Below the pieces are notes generated by a model, which saw nothing but the letters and a program-made list of their open reading frames with translations, had not been told where the DNA came from and searched no databases. The position numbers and the translations under genes are program-made. A stretch of DNA of 42,500 nucleotides, from positions 1 to 42,500 of the forward strand of contig NZ_CP019437.1 of assembly GCF_001940525.2 (NCBI RefSeq), written 5' to 3'. Below are positions 9,892 through 18,364 of this stretch, one piece after another; positions within the stretch are counted from its first letter, which is position 1, and every line of letters begins with the position of its first letter. The stretch comes from Thioclava nitratireducens (GTDB lineage Bacteria > Pseudomonadota > Alphaproteobacteria > Rhodobacterales > Rhodobacteraceae).

Positions 9892-11634
9892 TCAGTCGCG
9901 CAGAACGTCGGTCATCGCCACCAGCATGACATGGGCCGAGGCCGCGCCGGGGTCCATATGTCCGACGGAGCGCTGCCCAAGCTTTGCCGAGCGGCCGCGG
10001 CGGCTTTCGATTTCAGCGGTGTAATCACGCCCGCTTTTCGCGCCGGCGCATGCGGCTTCGAGGCAGGCGATCACGTCGCCGCCGGAATGCAGCGTCTCGC
10101 GCGCTTTCGCCATCGCGGGCACCCATGCGTCGATCATCGTCTTGTCGCCGACCTGTGCGCCGCCGCGGGACTGAATGCCCGCGCACATCCCCTCGATCCA
10201 CGCGACCATCGCGCCGGCATCGAGATTGAGCCGATCGGACACCGCCTCACCCGCCTTGCGGAAGGCGCTCGCATAGAGCGGGCCCGACGAAGCTCCGACC
10301 GCGTCCAGAAACGCCTTCGCCATGCGCGAGCAGGTCTCGGTAACGGTTTCATCTGCGGGATCGCTCAAGGCCTTGCGCACCGCGGTCCAACCGATGTCCA
10401 TCGTCACGCCGTGATCGCCATCCCCGATGACCCCGTCGAGCTCTGACAGCCAGTCGCGGTTCGCGTGGATCGCGTCTGCAATCGCCAGCATCATCTGGCG
10501 AAAATGCTCGGGCGTGACCGGGCCGCCGGTGGCGAGGGCGGAGCGCTCTACCCCGCTCTTGCCGGAGGCGGGGGCATGGGTGCGGCGGGTGCGCTTTCCA
10601 GCCGGCGCAAGGCTTCCCGCGACCGTGAGCGCAGGCGTGCGGCACGGCATGTCGAGCAGCGTCTTGAGGTCGGCGTCCAGCTTGAGCAGCGTGACCGAGG
10701 CTCCCGCCATTTCCAGAGAAGTGCAGTATTCCCCGACCCAGCTGTGGTGGATCTTCACGCCGCGCTCGCCAAGAATCCGCGCGATCCGGCGGTGTAGGAT
10801 GTAAAGCTCCAGCTGCCCGGTCGCGCCCAGACCGTTGACCAGCACCGCGACCTCGTCACCCTGGCCCAATTCCATGTCGGTCAGGATGGCGTCCATCAGC
10901 TCGTCGCTGACCGCGTCGGCGCTTTCGAGGTTACCACGGCGCATGCCCGGTTCGCCATGGATGCCCATACCGATTTCCATCTCCTCCGGGCCGAGCTCGA
11001 AATTCGGCTTGCCGGTCTGGGGCAAGGAGCATGCGCTCAGCGCGACGCCCATCGAGCGGCAATTGTCATTGGCATGCTGTGCTGCGGCATAGCAGCCTTC
11101 GAGGTCGCGACCGGCCTCGGCCGCAGCGCCAGCAATCTTGAAAACGAAGAAATCCCCGGCGATACCGCGTCTTTCTTTCTCCCGGCCCTTGGGCGCAGAG
11201 GCCACGTCATCGGTGACCTGAACCGAGCGGGCGGGAATCCCCATCGCTTCGCATTCCTCGGCTGCCATGTCGAAATTCATCACGTCGCCAGTGTAATTCC
11301 CATAAAGGAACATCACTCCCGCGCCCCCCTCGACCGCGCGCGCGGCATCGAGGATATGCTCGGGTGAAGGCGAGGCAAAGACGTTGCCGACCGCCGCCGC
11401 GTCCGCCAAGCCGCGCCCGACATAGCCCGCGAAGGCCGGTTCGTGCCCCGAGCCGCCGCCGATGATGATGCCCACCTTGCCGTCGCGCGGGCCGTCCTTG
11501 GCTACGATCGCGCGGCGGGTGGCGCCCTCGACGGTCAGCAGGTCGGGATGGGCGGAGAGCATCCCCTCGATCGCCTCGGGTATGATGTCCTCGGGCGCGT
11601 TCATCAGTTTCTTGGTGCGAATATCGTCAGTCAT
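9892..11634 (-). CDS. Dihydroxyacetone kinase family protein, fused DhaK-DhaL type
   Basis: This 580-residue ATP-dependent ketose kinase has both halves in one chain. The DhaK domain has GGGSGHEPA (59-67), YGNYTGD (111-117) and GIHGEPG (224-230); His226 is the residue that binds the substrate carbonyl covalently. The DhaL domain has DGDHG (405-409), GASSGPLY and GDKTM, the ADP-Mg site. Relatives phosphorylate dihydroxyacetone; characterised paralogues phosphorylate L- or D-erythrulose. The ATG at 11634 is one base after the stop of the TIM-barrel gene, so the pair is an operon; an upstream in-frame ATG inside that gene is rejected. Context (split transketolase, tetritol genes next door) favours a C4 or C5 ketose as substrate, but this is inference. 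Confidence 0.9.
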   Translation of the reverse strand: MTDDIRTKKLMNAPEDIIPEAIEGMLSAHPDLLTVEGATRRAIVAKDGPRDGKVGIIIGGGSGHEPAFAGYVGRGLADAAAVGNVFASPSPEHILDAARAVEGGAGVMFLYGNYTGDVMNFDMAAEECEAMGIPARSVQVTDDVASAPKGREKERRGIAGDFFVFKIAGAAAEAGRDLEGCYAAAQHANDNCRSMGVALSACSLPQTGKPNFELGPEEMEIGMGIHGEPGMRRGNLESADAVSDELMDAILTDMELGQGDEVAVLVNGLGATGQLELYILHRRIARILGERGVKIHHSWVGEYCTSLEMAGASVTLLKLDADLKTLLDMPCRTPALTVAGSLAPAGKRTRRTHAPASGKSGVERSALATGGPVTPEHFRQMMLAIADAIHANRDWLSELDGVIGDGDHGVTMDIGWTAVRKALSDPADETVTETCSRMAKAFLDAVGASSGPLYASAFRKAGEAVSDRLNLDAGAMVAWIEGMCAGIQSRGGAQVGDKTMIDAWVPAMAKARETLHSGGDVIACLEAACAGAKSGRDYTAEIESRRGRSAKLGQRSVGHMDPGAASAHVMLVAMTDVLRD

Positions 11635-11635
11635 C

Positions 11636-12454
11636 TCAGCGGCCCTTTGTAAAAGTTTTTGCGGCTGCGGTGGTTTGTTCGATCCACGGCTGCTCCTTGG
11701 CGATCGCCTCCTCGAGGCCATCGCTCTCCAGCATAAGCCAATGTTCGAGGATCACGCTCATGTCGGCAGGGCAATGCGCCAGCTGGTCGAGAGTCCACGT
11801 GATCGGCGCGCGGCCGGTGCCCAAGGGCACGCCATGAATGCGGAAGCCCACACCGTAGGGATCGGGCGTGATCTCGTAATCCTTCAGGTGCAGGTTAATC
11901 GTCCAGGGGGCCAAGAGGCTGATCGTCTCTTCCGGCCACTCGTTCGCGCAGATCGAATTCGCCACGTCGAGACAGACCCCGAGGTGATCGTCACCGACCG
12001 CCTCCAGCAGATCAACCATTCGCGGGCTGGGGTAGTTGAAGTGGTTCTCGATCGCGATTTTCATGCCCGCGGCGCGCGCACGATCGACCCGCGGGCGCAA
12101 CTGCTCGGCCAGCTCGGGCACCGGCATATGGCTGTCCTCGGCATCGAGGGCGACACGCATGATCTTCGTATGAAGGCGCTTGCCGATTTCGATATAGCGG
12201 TCGACTTCATCGGCATCGAAACATTGCGTCCCAAGCTCGAGTTGCAGGCCCTTTTGTTGGGCAATTTCATAGAGCTTGTGATGATCGTCCGCAGTGTAAC
12301 GATCCAGCGGCATGTTGTCCGCATATTGCACGACCTCAAGTCCGAGCGCTTCCGCGCGATCCAGAAGGTCGAATGCCGTCAAAGGCTTAGAGGGGATCTG
12401 ATCCTTGATCCCGATGGACCACCGATAGGCGTAACTGCCCAAACCCAGTTTCAT
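11636..12454 (-). CDS. TIM-barrel sugar isomerase/epimerase family protein
   Basis: This 272-residue member of the xylose-isomerase-like TIM-barrel superfamily has candidate metal ligands in AIENHFN (Glu), CLDVANS (Asp), NLHLKDYE (His) and VILEHW (Glu). The family includes ketose 3-epimerases, aldose isomerases and also decarboxylases such as the 3-oxo-isoapionate type. Start is the ATG at 12454 behind a strong GGGAGGACATC site. It is the first gene of the minus-strand pair with the DhaKL-type kinase and diverges from the split transketolase operon. It would plausibly make, or interconvert, the ketose used by the kinase. The exact reaction is not known. Confidence 0.8.
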   Translation of the reverse strand: MKLGLGSYAYRWSIGIKDQIPSKPLTAFDLLDRAEALGLEVVQYADNMPLDRYTADDHHKLYEIAQQKGLQLELGTQCFDADEVDRYIEIGKRLHTKIMRVALDAEDSHMPVPELAEQLRPRVDRARAAGMKIAIENHFNYPSPRMVDLLEAVGDDHLGVCLDVANSICANEWPEETISLLAPWTINLHLKDYEITPDPYGVGFRIHGVPLGTGRAPITWTLDQLAHCPADMSVILEHWLMLESDGLEEAIAKEQPWIEQTTAAAKTFTKGR

Positions 12455-12681
12455 GATGTCCTCCCGTAGTCATGCTCCGCACACGACCTCCTCAGTGTGG
12501 CGCGCAGAGCTTCCCCAACAGGAGTAGCGGGGAAATCACCGCTCGGACATCAAAACCGGCCCAGAAGTTGTGAAGAAATACTAACAACGCGTTTAAGTTT
12601 TCTTTCTTTTTTTGGCGGGCTTCCCGCGGCAGTGTTCGTCCCAAGACGCGGCCGATGGAGGATCGCCGCAGAGGAGGAACC
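12455..12681. promoter_or_regulatory. Divergent promoter region, isomerase/kinase versus transketolase operon
   Basis: A 227-base intergenic region between two divergent operons. From about 12570 to 12615 it is strikingly T-rich, containing TTTTCTTTCTTTTTTT, in an otherwise GC-rich sequence. The 12-mer TTTTCTTTCTTT also occurs in the divergent region upstream of the DUF2291/ABC operon near 25605. No clear -35/-10 pair or LysR-type box stands out. Confidence 0.45.
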
Positions 12682-13533
12682 ATGTCAGAACTTACCGCAA
12701 ATTTGCGGTCGAACGTCTCGTTGGCGCGCCGCGCCTGGGGCATCCGTCGCAAAGCTCTACAGATGGGCGAAGTCCAGGGTCAGGGCTATGTCGGTCAGGC
12801 GCTTGGTGTGGCTGACGTTCTGGCGACCTCTTATTTCCACGCATTGAACCTGCGCGCTGACGATCCCGAATGGGAAGGGCGTGACCGTTTCCTGCTGTCG
12901 ATCGGCCACTATGCGATCGCGCTTTATGCCGCGCTGATCGAGGCGGGCGTCCTGCCCGAAGACGAGATCGGCACCTACGGGATGGACGACTCGCGGATGC
13001 CGATGTCGGGCATGGCCTCTTACACGCCGGGGATGGAGATCACCGGCGGAAGCCTCGGGCATGGGCTGGGCATCGCGGTCGGCATGGCCCTCGGGCTGAA
13101 GGCGAAGGGGGGCGATCAGTTCGTCTACAACCTGATGTCCGATGGCGAACTGGGCGAGGGCTCGACCTGGGAGGCTGTGATGTCGGCCACCCAGCACCGC
13201 CTGAGCAACCTGATCTGCATTGTGGATTTCAACAACCAGCAGGCTGACGGTCCGACCCGCGATGCGCTCGCCGTCGGGGCCGAGGCACCGAAATGGGAGG
13301 CCTTTGGCTGGCACGCGCAGGAAGTCGACGGCAACGACCTCGATGCGCTGGTCGCAGCCTTTGACGGAGCCCGCAACTGCCCCGACGCAAAGCCCCGCGT
13401 GATCATCTGCAATACCAAGATGTGCAAGGGCGTGCCCTTCCTGGAAGAGCGCGAGATCACCCATTTCGTTCGCGTCGAGCCCGATGAGTGGACGCGCGCT
13501 CTGGATATTCTCGACGAAGAGGTGCCCGCATGA
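12682..13533 (+). CDS. Transketolase, N-terminal (thiamine diphosphate-binding) subunit
   Basis: A 283-residue split transketolase subunit. The ThDP/Mg motif is DGELGEG (154-160) followed by NN at 184-185, and SIGHYA near residue 73 supplies the substrate-side His. Start is the ATG at 12682 after GAGGAGGAAC; the longer frame from 12655 runs through this ribosome-binding site. The stop overlaps the next start (ATGA, 13530-13533), so both subunits are made together. Split transketolases act in ordinary pentose exchange but also in special pathways, for example AptA/AptB acting on D-apulose 4-phosphate. The pairing here with a DhaKL-type kinase and a TIM-barrel enzyme suggests such a special substrate; this is inference. 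Confidence 0.88.
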   Translation: MSELTANLRSNVSLARRAWGIRRKALQMGEVQGQGYVGQALGVADVLATSYFHALNLRADDPEWEGRDRFLLSIGHYAIALYAALIEAGVLPEDEIGTYGMDDSRMPMSGMASYTPGMEITGGSLGHGLGIAVGMALGLKAKGGDQFVYNLMSDGELGEGSTWEAVMSATQHRLSNLICIVDFNNQQADGPTRDALAVGAEAPKWEAFGWHAQEVDGNDLDALVAAFDGARNCPDAKPRVIICNTKMCKGVPFLEEREITHFVRVEPDEWTRALDILDEEVPA

Positions 13534-14558
13534 CCGCCGCAGCCCGCGCCCGCAAATACGAACCCCGCCGCGTACCCGAAACGAAGGTCGCGACAAGCGC
13601 GATGATCGCTTCGCTGGCCGCCGAGGGCTACGACACTGTTGCCGCCCCCTTCGGGCATGCGCTGGTCGAGGCCGCGAAGGATGACGCCCGCATCGTGGGG
13701 CTGACTGCGGATCTGGCGAAATATACCGATCTGCATGTCTTCGCGCAGGCCTATCCCGACCGTTTTTACCAGATGGGCATGGCCGAGCAGTTGTTGATGT
13801 CCGCGGCTGCCGGGATGGCGCATGAGGGGTTCATTCCCTTCGCGACGACCTATTCGGTCTTCGCCTCGCGCCGGGCCTATGACTTCATCTGCATGGCGAT
13901 CGCGGAGGAGAACCTGCCGGTCAAGATCGTCTGCGGTCTGCCGGGCCTGACCACGGGTTACGGGCCCAGCCATCAGGCGACGGAGGATCTCGCGATCTTC
14001 CGCGGGCTGCCGAACCTGACAATTCTCGATCCCTGTGACGCGACTGACGTAACGCAGATGGTGCCTGCGATGATCGCCCATGATGGGCCGGTCTATGCCC
14101 GGCTTCTGCGGGGCAAGGTTCCTGAGGTGATTACCCGCTATCGGCCCAGCTACCAGTTCGAGCTGGGCCGCGCGCAAATGATCCGCGAGGGGCGCGACGT
14201 TCTGGTGGTCTCCTCGGGGATCATGACCATGCGCGCACTCGACGCGGCGGAGTTGCTGGCCAAGGACGGCATCGACGTCGCCGTCCTGCACTGCCCGACG
14301 ATCAAGCCACTCGATACCGAGACCATCCTCGCCGAGGCAGGCAAGGGCCGACTTCTCGTCACCGCCGAGAACCACTCCGAAGTCGGCGGCCTGGGCGAAG
14401 CGGTTGCCCGCTCGCTCCTGCGCGCAGGGGTGACGCCGGCTTTCCGCCAGATCGCACTGCCCGACGAATTTCTCGAAGCGGGCGCGTTGCCCACGCTTCA
14501 TGACCTCTATGGCCTGAGCACCGCGAAGGTCGCCCAACAGATCCGCGGCTGGCTGTGA
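13530..14558 (+). CDS. Transketolase, C-terminal (pyrimidine-binding) subunit
   Basis: A 342-residue partner of the upstream subunit. The catalytic Glu that activates thiamine diphosphate is Glu86 in QMGMAEQLLM. The central GLTTGYGPSHQATEDLA segment is typical, and the C-terminal transketolase domain begins near residue 200 (RDVLVVSSGIMTMRAL). The first about 15 residues are basic and unlike the family, so they may be a short extension. It starts at 13530, overlapping the N-subunit stop by 4 bases. A separate, full-length transketolase is encoded at 33844-35850, so this pair is not the only copy even within the window. Confidence 0.88.
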   Translation: MTAAARARKYEPRRVPETKVATSAMIASLAAEGYDTVAAPFGHALVEAAKDDARIVGLTADLAKYTDLHVFAQAYPDRFYQMGMAEQLLMSAAAGMAHEGFIPFATTYSVFASRRAYDFICMAIAEENLPVKIVCGLPGLTTGYGPSHQATEDLAIFRGLPNLTILDPCDATDVTQMVPAMIAHDGPVYARLLRGKVPEVITRYRPSYQFELGRAQMIREGRDVLVVSSGIMTMRALDAAELLAKDGIDVAVLHCPTIKPLDTETILAEAGKGRLLVTAENHSEVGGLGEAVARSLLRAGVTPAFRQIALPDEFLEAGALPTLHDLYGLSTAKVAQQIRGWL

Positions 14559-14585
14559 CCGGCCCGACACTTGGAAAGGACGACA

Positions 14586-15341
14586 ATGGGACTTCTTGAC
14601 GGAAAATACGCCATCATCACCGGGGCGGCGAGCCCCCGTGGACTTGGCAAGGCAACGGCGCGCCTGTTCGCAGAGCACGGCGCGACCGTCGCGATCCTCG
14701 ATCTCGACGAGGCGCTGGCGGCCGCCGCCGCCGCCGATCTGCCCGGCGAGGGGCATGTCGGTCTCGCGTGCAACGTGATCGACAAGGATGCCTGCCAGAC
14801 GGCGGCTGATACTCTGATCGAGAAATGGGGCGCGGTGGACATCCTCGTGAACAACGCGGGCATCACCCAGCCGCTCAAGCTCATGGACATCATGCCGGAG
14901 AATTACGACGCGGTGACCGATGTAAGCCTGCGTGGCACGCTGTACATGACGCAGGCGCTGACGCCGCATTTCCGCGAACGCAAGACCGGTTCGATCGTGA
15001 ACCTGTCCTCGGTTTCCGCGCAGCGCGGCGGTGGCATCTTCGGTGGCCCGCACTATTCGGCCGCGAAGGCGGGCGTGCTGGGGCTGACCAAGGCCGCGGC
15101 GCGCGAACTGGCCCCCGACGGGGTGCGCGTGAACGCGCTCTGCCCGGGGTTCATTGCCACCGACATCACCGCAGGCAAGCTGACTGAAGAGATGCGCACG
15201 CTGGTGCTCGCAGGGATCCCCATGGGACGCGCTGGCACGGCAGAGGATGTCGCGGGCTGCGCGCTGTTCCTCGCCTCTGACCTTTCGGCCTACTGCACCG
15301 GAACCGAAGTCGACGTGAATGGCGGCTCGCTGATTCACTAA
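14586..15341 (+). CDS. SDR family NAD(P)-dependent oxidoreductase
   Basis: A 251-residue classical short-chain dehydrogenase: cofactor motif TGAASPRGLG (12-21), NNAG (89-92), catalytic Ser near 142-144 and YSAAK (Tyr157, Lys161). An Asp at the end of beta-2 (LDLDE) favours NAD(H). Start is the ATG at 14586 behind GGAAAGGACGACA, 27 bases after the transketolase. Relatives oxidise polyols and sugars; threitol and similar dehydrogenases belong here. In this operon it likely oxidises a polyol to a ketose, or reduces the reverse. The substrate is not fixed by the sequence. Confidence 0.88.
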   Translation: MGLLDGKYAIITGAASPRGLGKATARLFAEHGATVAILDLDEALAAAAAADLPGEGHVGLACNVIDKDACQTAADTLIEKWGAVDILVNNAGITQPLKLMDIMPENYDAVTDVSLRGTLYMTQALTPHFRERKTGSIVNLSSVSAQRGGGIFGGPHYSAAKAGVLGLTKAAARELAPDGVRVNALCPGFIATDITAGKLTEEMRTLVLAGIPMGRAGTAEDVAGCALFLASDLSAYCTGTEVDVNGGSLIH

Positions 15342-15393
15342 GTCGAAGGAAAACGCCTGTTCGCGGTTGTGCCTGACCGCAAGGCAACTAATG

Positions 15394-15419
15394 TCCGGCC
15401 CGCATTGAGGTGGGCCGGA
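15394..15419 (+). other. Intercistronic hairpin ahead of the TRAP operon
   Basis: A perfect 8-bp stem TCCGGCCC/GGGCCGGA with a 10-base loop, in the 143-base gap between the SDR gene and dctP. There is no U-tract. Such hairpins often set the higher expression of binding-protein genes by stabilising the downstream transcript or partly terminating the upstream one. Confidence 0.45.
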
Positions 15420-15484
15420 TGAAGCCGGGACCAAATCCGGCAGGGCGGCGAGGAGGCCGTCCGAACCAATCGGGAGAGAGACCA

Positions 15485-16459
15485 ATGAAATCTATGTTGA
15501 CCATCGCACTTCTCGGCGCGACGGCCCTTGCAGGGGCCTCGGAGGCGCAGGCTGACGAGGTGATCTTCGCGCACGGTGCGAACCCCGGAAACCCGCGCTA
15601 CATCGCGGCGGAAAAATGGGCCGACATCTTCACCCAATGCACCAACGGCAAGGACACGGTGAACGTCGCGGCCTCGGCCACCATGGGCGACGATTCCGAA
15701 ATGCTGACCTCGACCGCGGCGGGCGTGATCCAGGTCACGGCGAATAGCCAGGGTCCGATGGCGCAGATCGTGCCGCAGATCGGCCTGCTGGGCCTGCCCT
15801 TCCTGTTCAAGGATCTGCCGACCGCGTGGAAGGTGCTCGACGGGCCGGTGGGCGACTCGCTGGATGCGGATGCGCAGAAAGCCGGGCTCAAGATTCTGGG
15901 CTTCTGGGATAACGGCATTCGCAACATCACCACCGTCAACAAGTTCGTCAAAGAGCCGGCCGACCTGAAGGGACTGAAGATCCGCACCCCGCCGGACCAG
16001 ATGACGATCGACATCTTCGACGCACTTGGCGCATCGCCCGCGCCGCTGGCGTGGTCTGAATTGCCCTCGGCGCTGCAGTCGGGCGTGTTCGACGGTCAGG
16101 AAAACCCGCTGACCAACATTAACTCGGCCAACCTGCAGGAGATCACCCCCTATATCACCATGACCGGGCATAAGTACGAAAGCACCCCGGTCGTGGCGAG
16201 CCTGTCCTGGTGGCAAGGGCTCGATCAGGCGACGCAGGATTGCGCGCTCAAGGCGACCTCGGAAGCGGGCAAGATGGAGCGCGACATGTCGCTCAAGGCC
16301 GACAAGGAGCTGATGCCGAAGATGAAGAAGGACGGCGCCAAGTTCGCCGAGGCGGACCGCGCGGCCTATATCGAGGCAACCAAGTCGGTTTATGACAAAT
16401 ACGCCAAGGACTATCCCGATACGGTCGCCAAGCTCAAAGAGGCGGCGGGTCTGAAATGA
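15485..16459 (+). CDS. dctP: TRAP transporter substrate-binding protein (DctP family)
   Basis: A 324-residue periplasmic receptor with a clear signal peptide (MKSMLTIALLGATALAGASEAQA, so cleavage is expected after about residue 23). The body has DctP-family patterns (NPRYIAAEKWADI, GLKIRTPP, PLAWSELPSALQSGVFDGQENP). It would capture the ligand and deliver it to the DctQ-DctM permease in a sodium-coupled way. Start at 15485 follows GGGAGAGAGACCA. Its stop overlaps dctQ by 4 bases. TRAP systems usually bind carboxylates but some bind sugars or polyols; the catabolic genes in the operon suggest a sugar-like ligand. Confidence 0.92.
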   Translation: MKSMLTIALLGATALAGASEAQADEVIFAHGANPGNPRYIAAEKWADIFTQCTNGKDTVNVAASATMGDDSEMLTSTAAGVIQVTANSQGPMAQIVPQIGLLGLPFLFKDLPTAWKVLDGPVGDSLDADAQKAGLKILGFWDNGIRNITTVNKFVKEPADLKGLKIRTPPDQMTIDIFDALGASPAPLAWSELPSALQSGVFDGQENPLTNINSANLQEITPYITMTGHKYESTPVVASLSWWQGLDQATQDCALKATSEAGKMERDMSLKADKELMPKMKKDGAKFAEADRAAYIEATKSVYDKYAKDYPDTVAKLKEAAGLK

Positions 16460-17034
16460 AAGGGACCGACCGCAGCGACGCAGCGGGATCAGCTGAAGGG
16501 GAGGGGCGTGCGCGCCCCTTCCTGCGCCTCGCGCAGGGCGTCATCGACCTGCTGGAATGGTCGGGAAAGCTCATCGCCGCAGGCACGCTTTCGGTGCTGT
16601 TCGTGGCACTTCTGACCAATGTGATCCTGCGTTACGGGGCCGGCAAGGGCATCCCGTGGGCCTATGAAATTCACGCGATCTTGCTGCCGTGGCTCGTCGC
16701 GGGTGGCATCGTCATCGCCACAGCGCGTTCGCGCAACATCGCGATCACTTTGTTGCCGGAGCTGGGCGGAGCCAGGGTTCGGCGCGCATTCATGCTGTTT
16801 GTCGAAGCCGCGATCATTGTGATCTCGATTTCGGTCCTCTGGTCCAGCCAGCCGATCCTGCGCGCCTCGACCTTCCAGACGCTGTCGACCCTCGGGGTCA
16901 AGGCGATCTGGGGCTATTCCAGCATGGTCTATTCATTCGGAGCGATGGCCATCATCGCCGCGCTCGACATCGTGTTGCTGCTGGGGGGCAAGTCCGTGAT
17001 GGATGACGATCCCGCCCATGCAAGCCTGAGCTGA
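16456..17034 (+). CDS. dctQ: TRAP transporter small permease subunit (DctQ family)
   Basis: A 192-residue inner-membrane protein with about four hydrophobic segments. The family core RYGAGKGIPWAYEIHAILLPWLV is followed by ATARSRNIAITLL. DctQ is the small subunit that pairs with DctM. The ATG at 16456 overlaps the dctP stop (ATGA). The N-terminal about 25 residues are polar and lengthen the protein a little compared with relatives. Confidence 0.9.
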   Translation: MKGTDRSDAAGSAEGEGRARPFLRLAQGVIDLLEWSGKLIAAGTLSVLFVALLTNVILRYGAGKGIPWAYEIHAILLPWLVAGGIVIATARSRNIAITLLPELGGARVRRAFMLFVEAAIIVISISVLWSSQPILRASTFQTLSTLGVKAIWGYSSMVYSFGAMAIIAALDIVLLLGGKSVMDDDPAHASLS

Positions 17035-17045
17035 GGAGACCCGCA

Positions 17046-18302
17046 ATGGCCGGTGTCATGATCTTCGTCTTCTTCGTGCTGCTCGCGCTTGCCGTGCCGG
17101 TGGCACATGCGATGCTGGGCGGCGTCGCCGCCGCGCTGTGGCTCGATCACAAACCGCTGGCGGTGATCGTGCAGCGTCTCTACACGCCCACCCAAAGCTT
17201 TCCGATGCTCGCGGTGCCGTTCTTCATCCTTGCCGGCAACCTGATGATGGCGGGGCGGTTCGGCACCTATCTGGTGAATATCGCCCGCCTCGTCGTGGGG
17301 AACTTCAAGGGCGGTCTGGGACAGGTCTCGATCCTTGGATCGGTGATGTTCGGAGGGGTCTCCGGTTCGGCCGTAGCCGATGCGACCGCGATGGGCAACG
17401 CGCTTATCCCGGTGCAGAAAGCCGAAGGCTATCCGGGCGGTTTCTCGGGGGCGATCAACTCTGCCTCCTCGACCGTCTCGGTCCTGATCCCGCCGTCGAT
17501 CCCGCTCATTCTGTATGGGCTGGTCTCGGGAACCTCGATCATCAACCTCTTCGTCGCGGGCATCCTGCCCGGGGTGATGCTGGGCGTGGGCATGTTCATC
17601 GCCGTCGCAATCGTGGCGCGCCGCCGCAATCTGCCGCGCTCGCCGCTGGAAGGAGGCTTCGCCGCTTTCCGCAGCCAGATCTTCAGCGCGATCCCGGCCC
17701 TGCTCATGCCCGTCTTCGTGATCGGCACCCTGCGCTTCGGCGTGGCGACCCCCACCGAGGTCAGCGTGATGGCCGTCGCCTATGCCCTTTTGGTCAGCGG
17801 TGTCATCTATCGTGACCTCAATCCCAAATCCCTGTGGGAGGCGGTGGTCGACACGGCGATGATGACCGGCGCGGTCATGTTCATCATCATGGCGTCCTCC
17901 ACGATCCAGTGGCTGCTGACCGCAGAGCGCGTGCCGCAAGAGCTCGCCGCATGGGTGGCTGCGACCATTCAGGAGCGCTGGCTGGTGATCCTCGCGCTGA
18001 ACGTGGTGATGTTGATCGTGGGCGCGTTCCTCGATCTACCGGCGGCGGTATTGCTGCTCGGGCCGCTTTTCGTGACGATCGGGCATACGATCGGTCTCGA
18101 TCCGGTGCAGCTTGGCCTGATGATGGTCGTGAACCTGTCGATCGGTCTTTACACGCCACCGGTCGGAACCACGCTGTTCATCTCCGCCGCGATCGCACGG
18201 GTCGGCGTGATGGAGGTAGTGCGCTCGCTGGCGCCCTTCTACCTCGTGGCGATCCTCGTGCTGGCGCTGATCTCCTACGTGCCGGCACTGACGATCTACT
18301 GA
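17046..18302 (+). CDS. dctM: TRAP transporter large permease subunit (DctM family)
   Basis: A 418-residue polytopic membrane protein with about 12 hydrophobic segments and typical DctM patterns: PMLAVPFFILAGNLM, GGVSGSAVADATAMG, IPPSIPLILYG and YTPPVGTTLF. It forms the sodium-coupled translocation path. It starts 11 bases after dctQ behind GAGGAGACCCGCA. It is the last gene of the plus-strand operon that begins with the split transketolase. Confidence 0.92.
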   Translation: MAGVMIFVFFVLLALAVPVAHAMLGGVAAALWLDHKPLAVIVQRLYTPTQSFPMLAVPFFILAGNLMMAGRFGTYLVNIARLVVGNFKGGLGQVSILGSVMFGGVSGSAVADATAMGNALIPVQKAEGYPGGFSGAINSASSTVSVLIPPSIPLILYGLVSGTSIINLFVAGILPGVMLGVGMFIAVAIVARRRNLPRSPLEGGFAAFRSQIFSAIPALLMPVFVIGTLRFGVATPTEVSVMAVAYALLVSGVIYRDLNPKSLWEAVVDTAMMTGAVMFIIMASSTIQWLLTAERVPQELAAWVAATIQERWLVILALNVVMLIVGAFLDLPAAVLLLGPLFVTIGHTIGLDPVQLGLMMVVNLSIGLYTPPVGTTLFISAAIARVGVMEVVRSLAPFYLVAILVLALISYVPALTIY

Positions 18303-18333
18303 CCCGATTGCAGTATCTGTATTTCTGCCTGTT

Positions 18334-18361
18334 GCGCGCGCCTTGGTGACCGGGCGCGCGC
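18334..18361. terminator. Hairpin between convergent dctM and lysR-type genes
   Basis: A 9-bp stem GCGCGCGCC/GGCGCGCGC with a 10-base loop. It lies 31 bases after the dctM stop and just before the convergent LysR gene end at 18365. The symmetrical placement suits a bidirectional terminator, though a U-tract is lacking. Confidence 0.5.
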
Positions 18362-18364
18362 GTC

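Noticed and set aside
13125..15485. 786-codon minus-strand frame opposite the split transketolase and SDR genes
   Set aside because: Long only because of codon bias on the other strand; no recognisable domain and spans three real genes.
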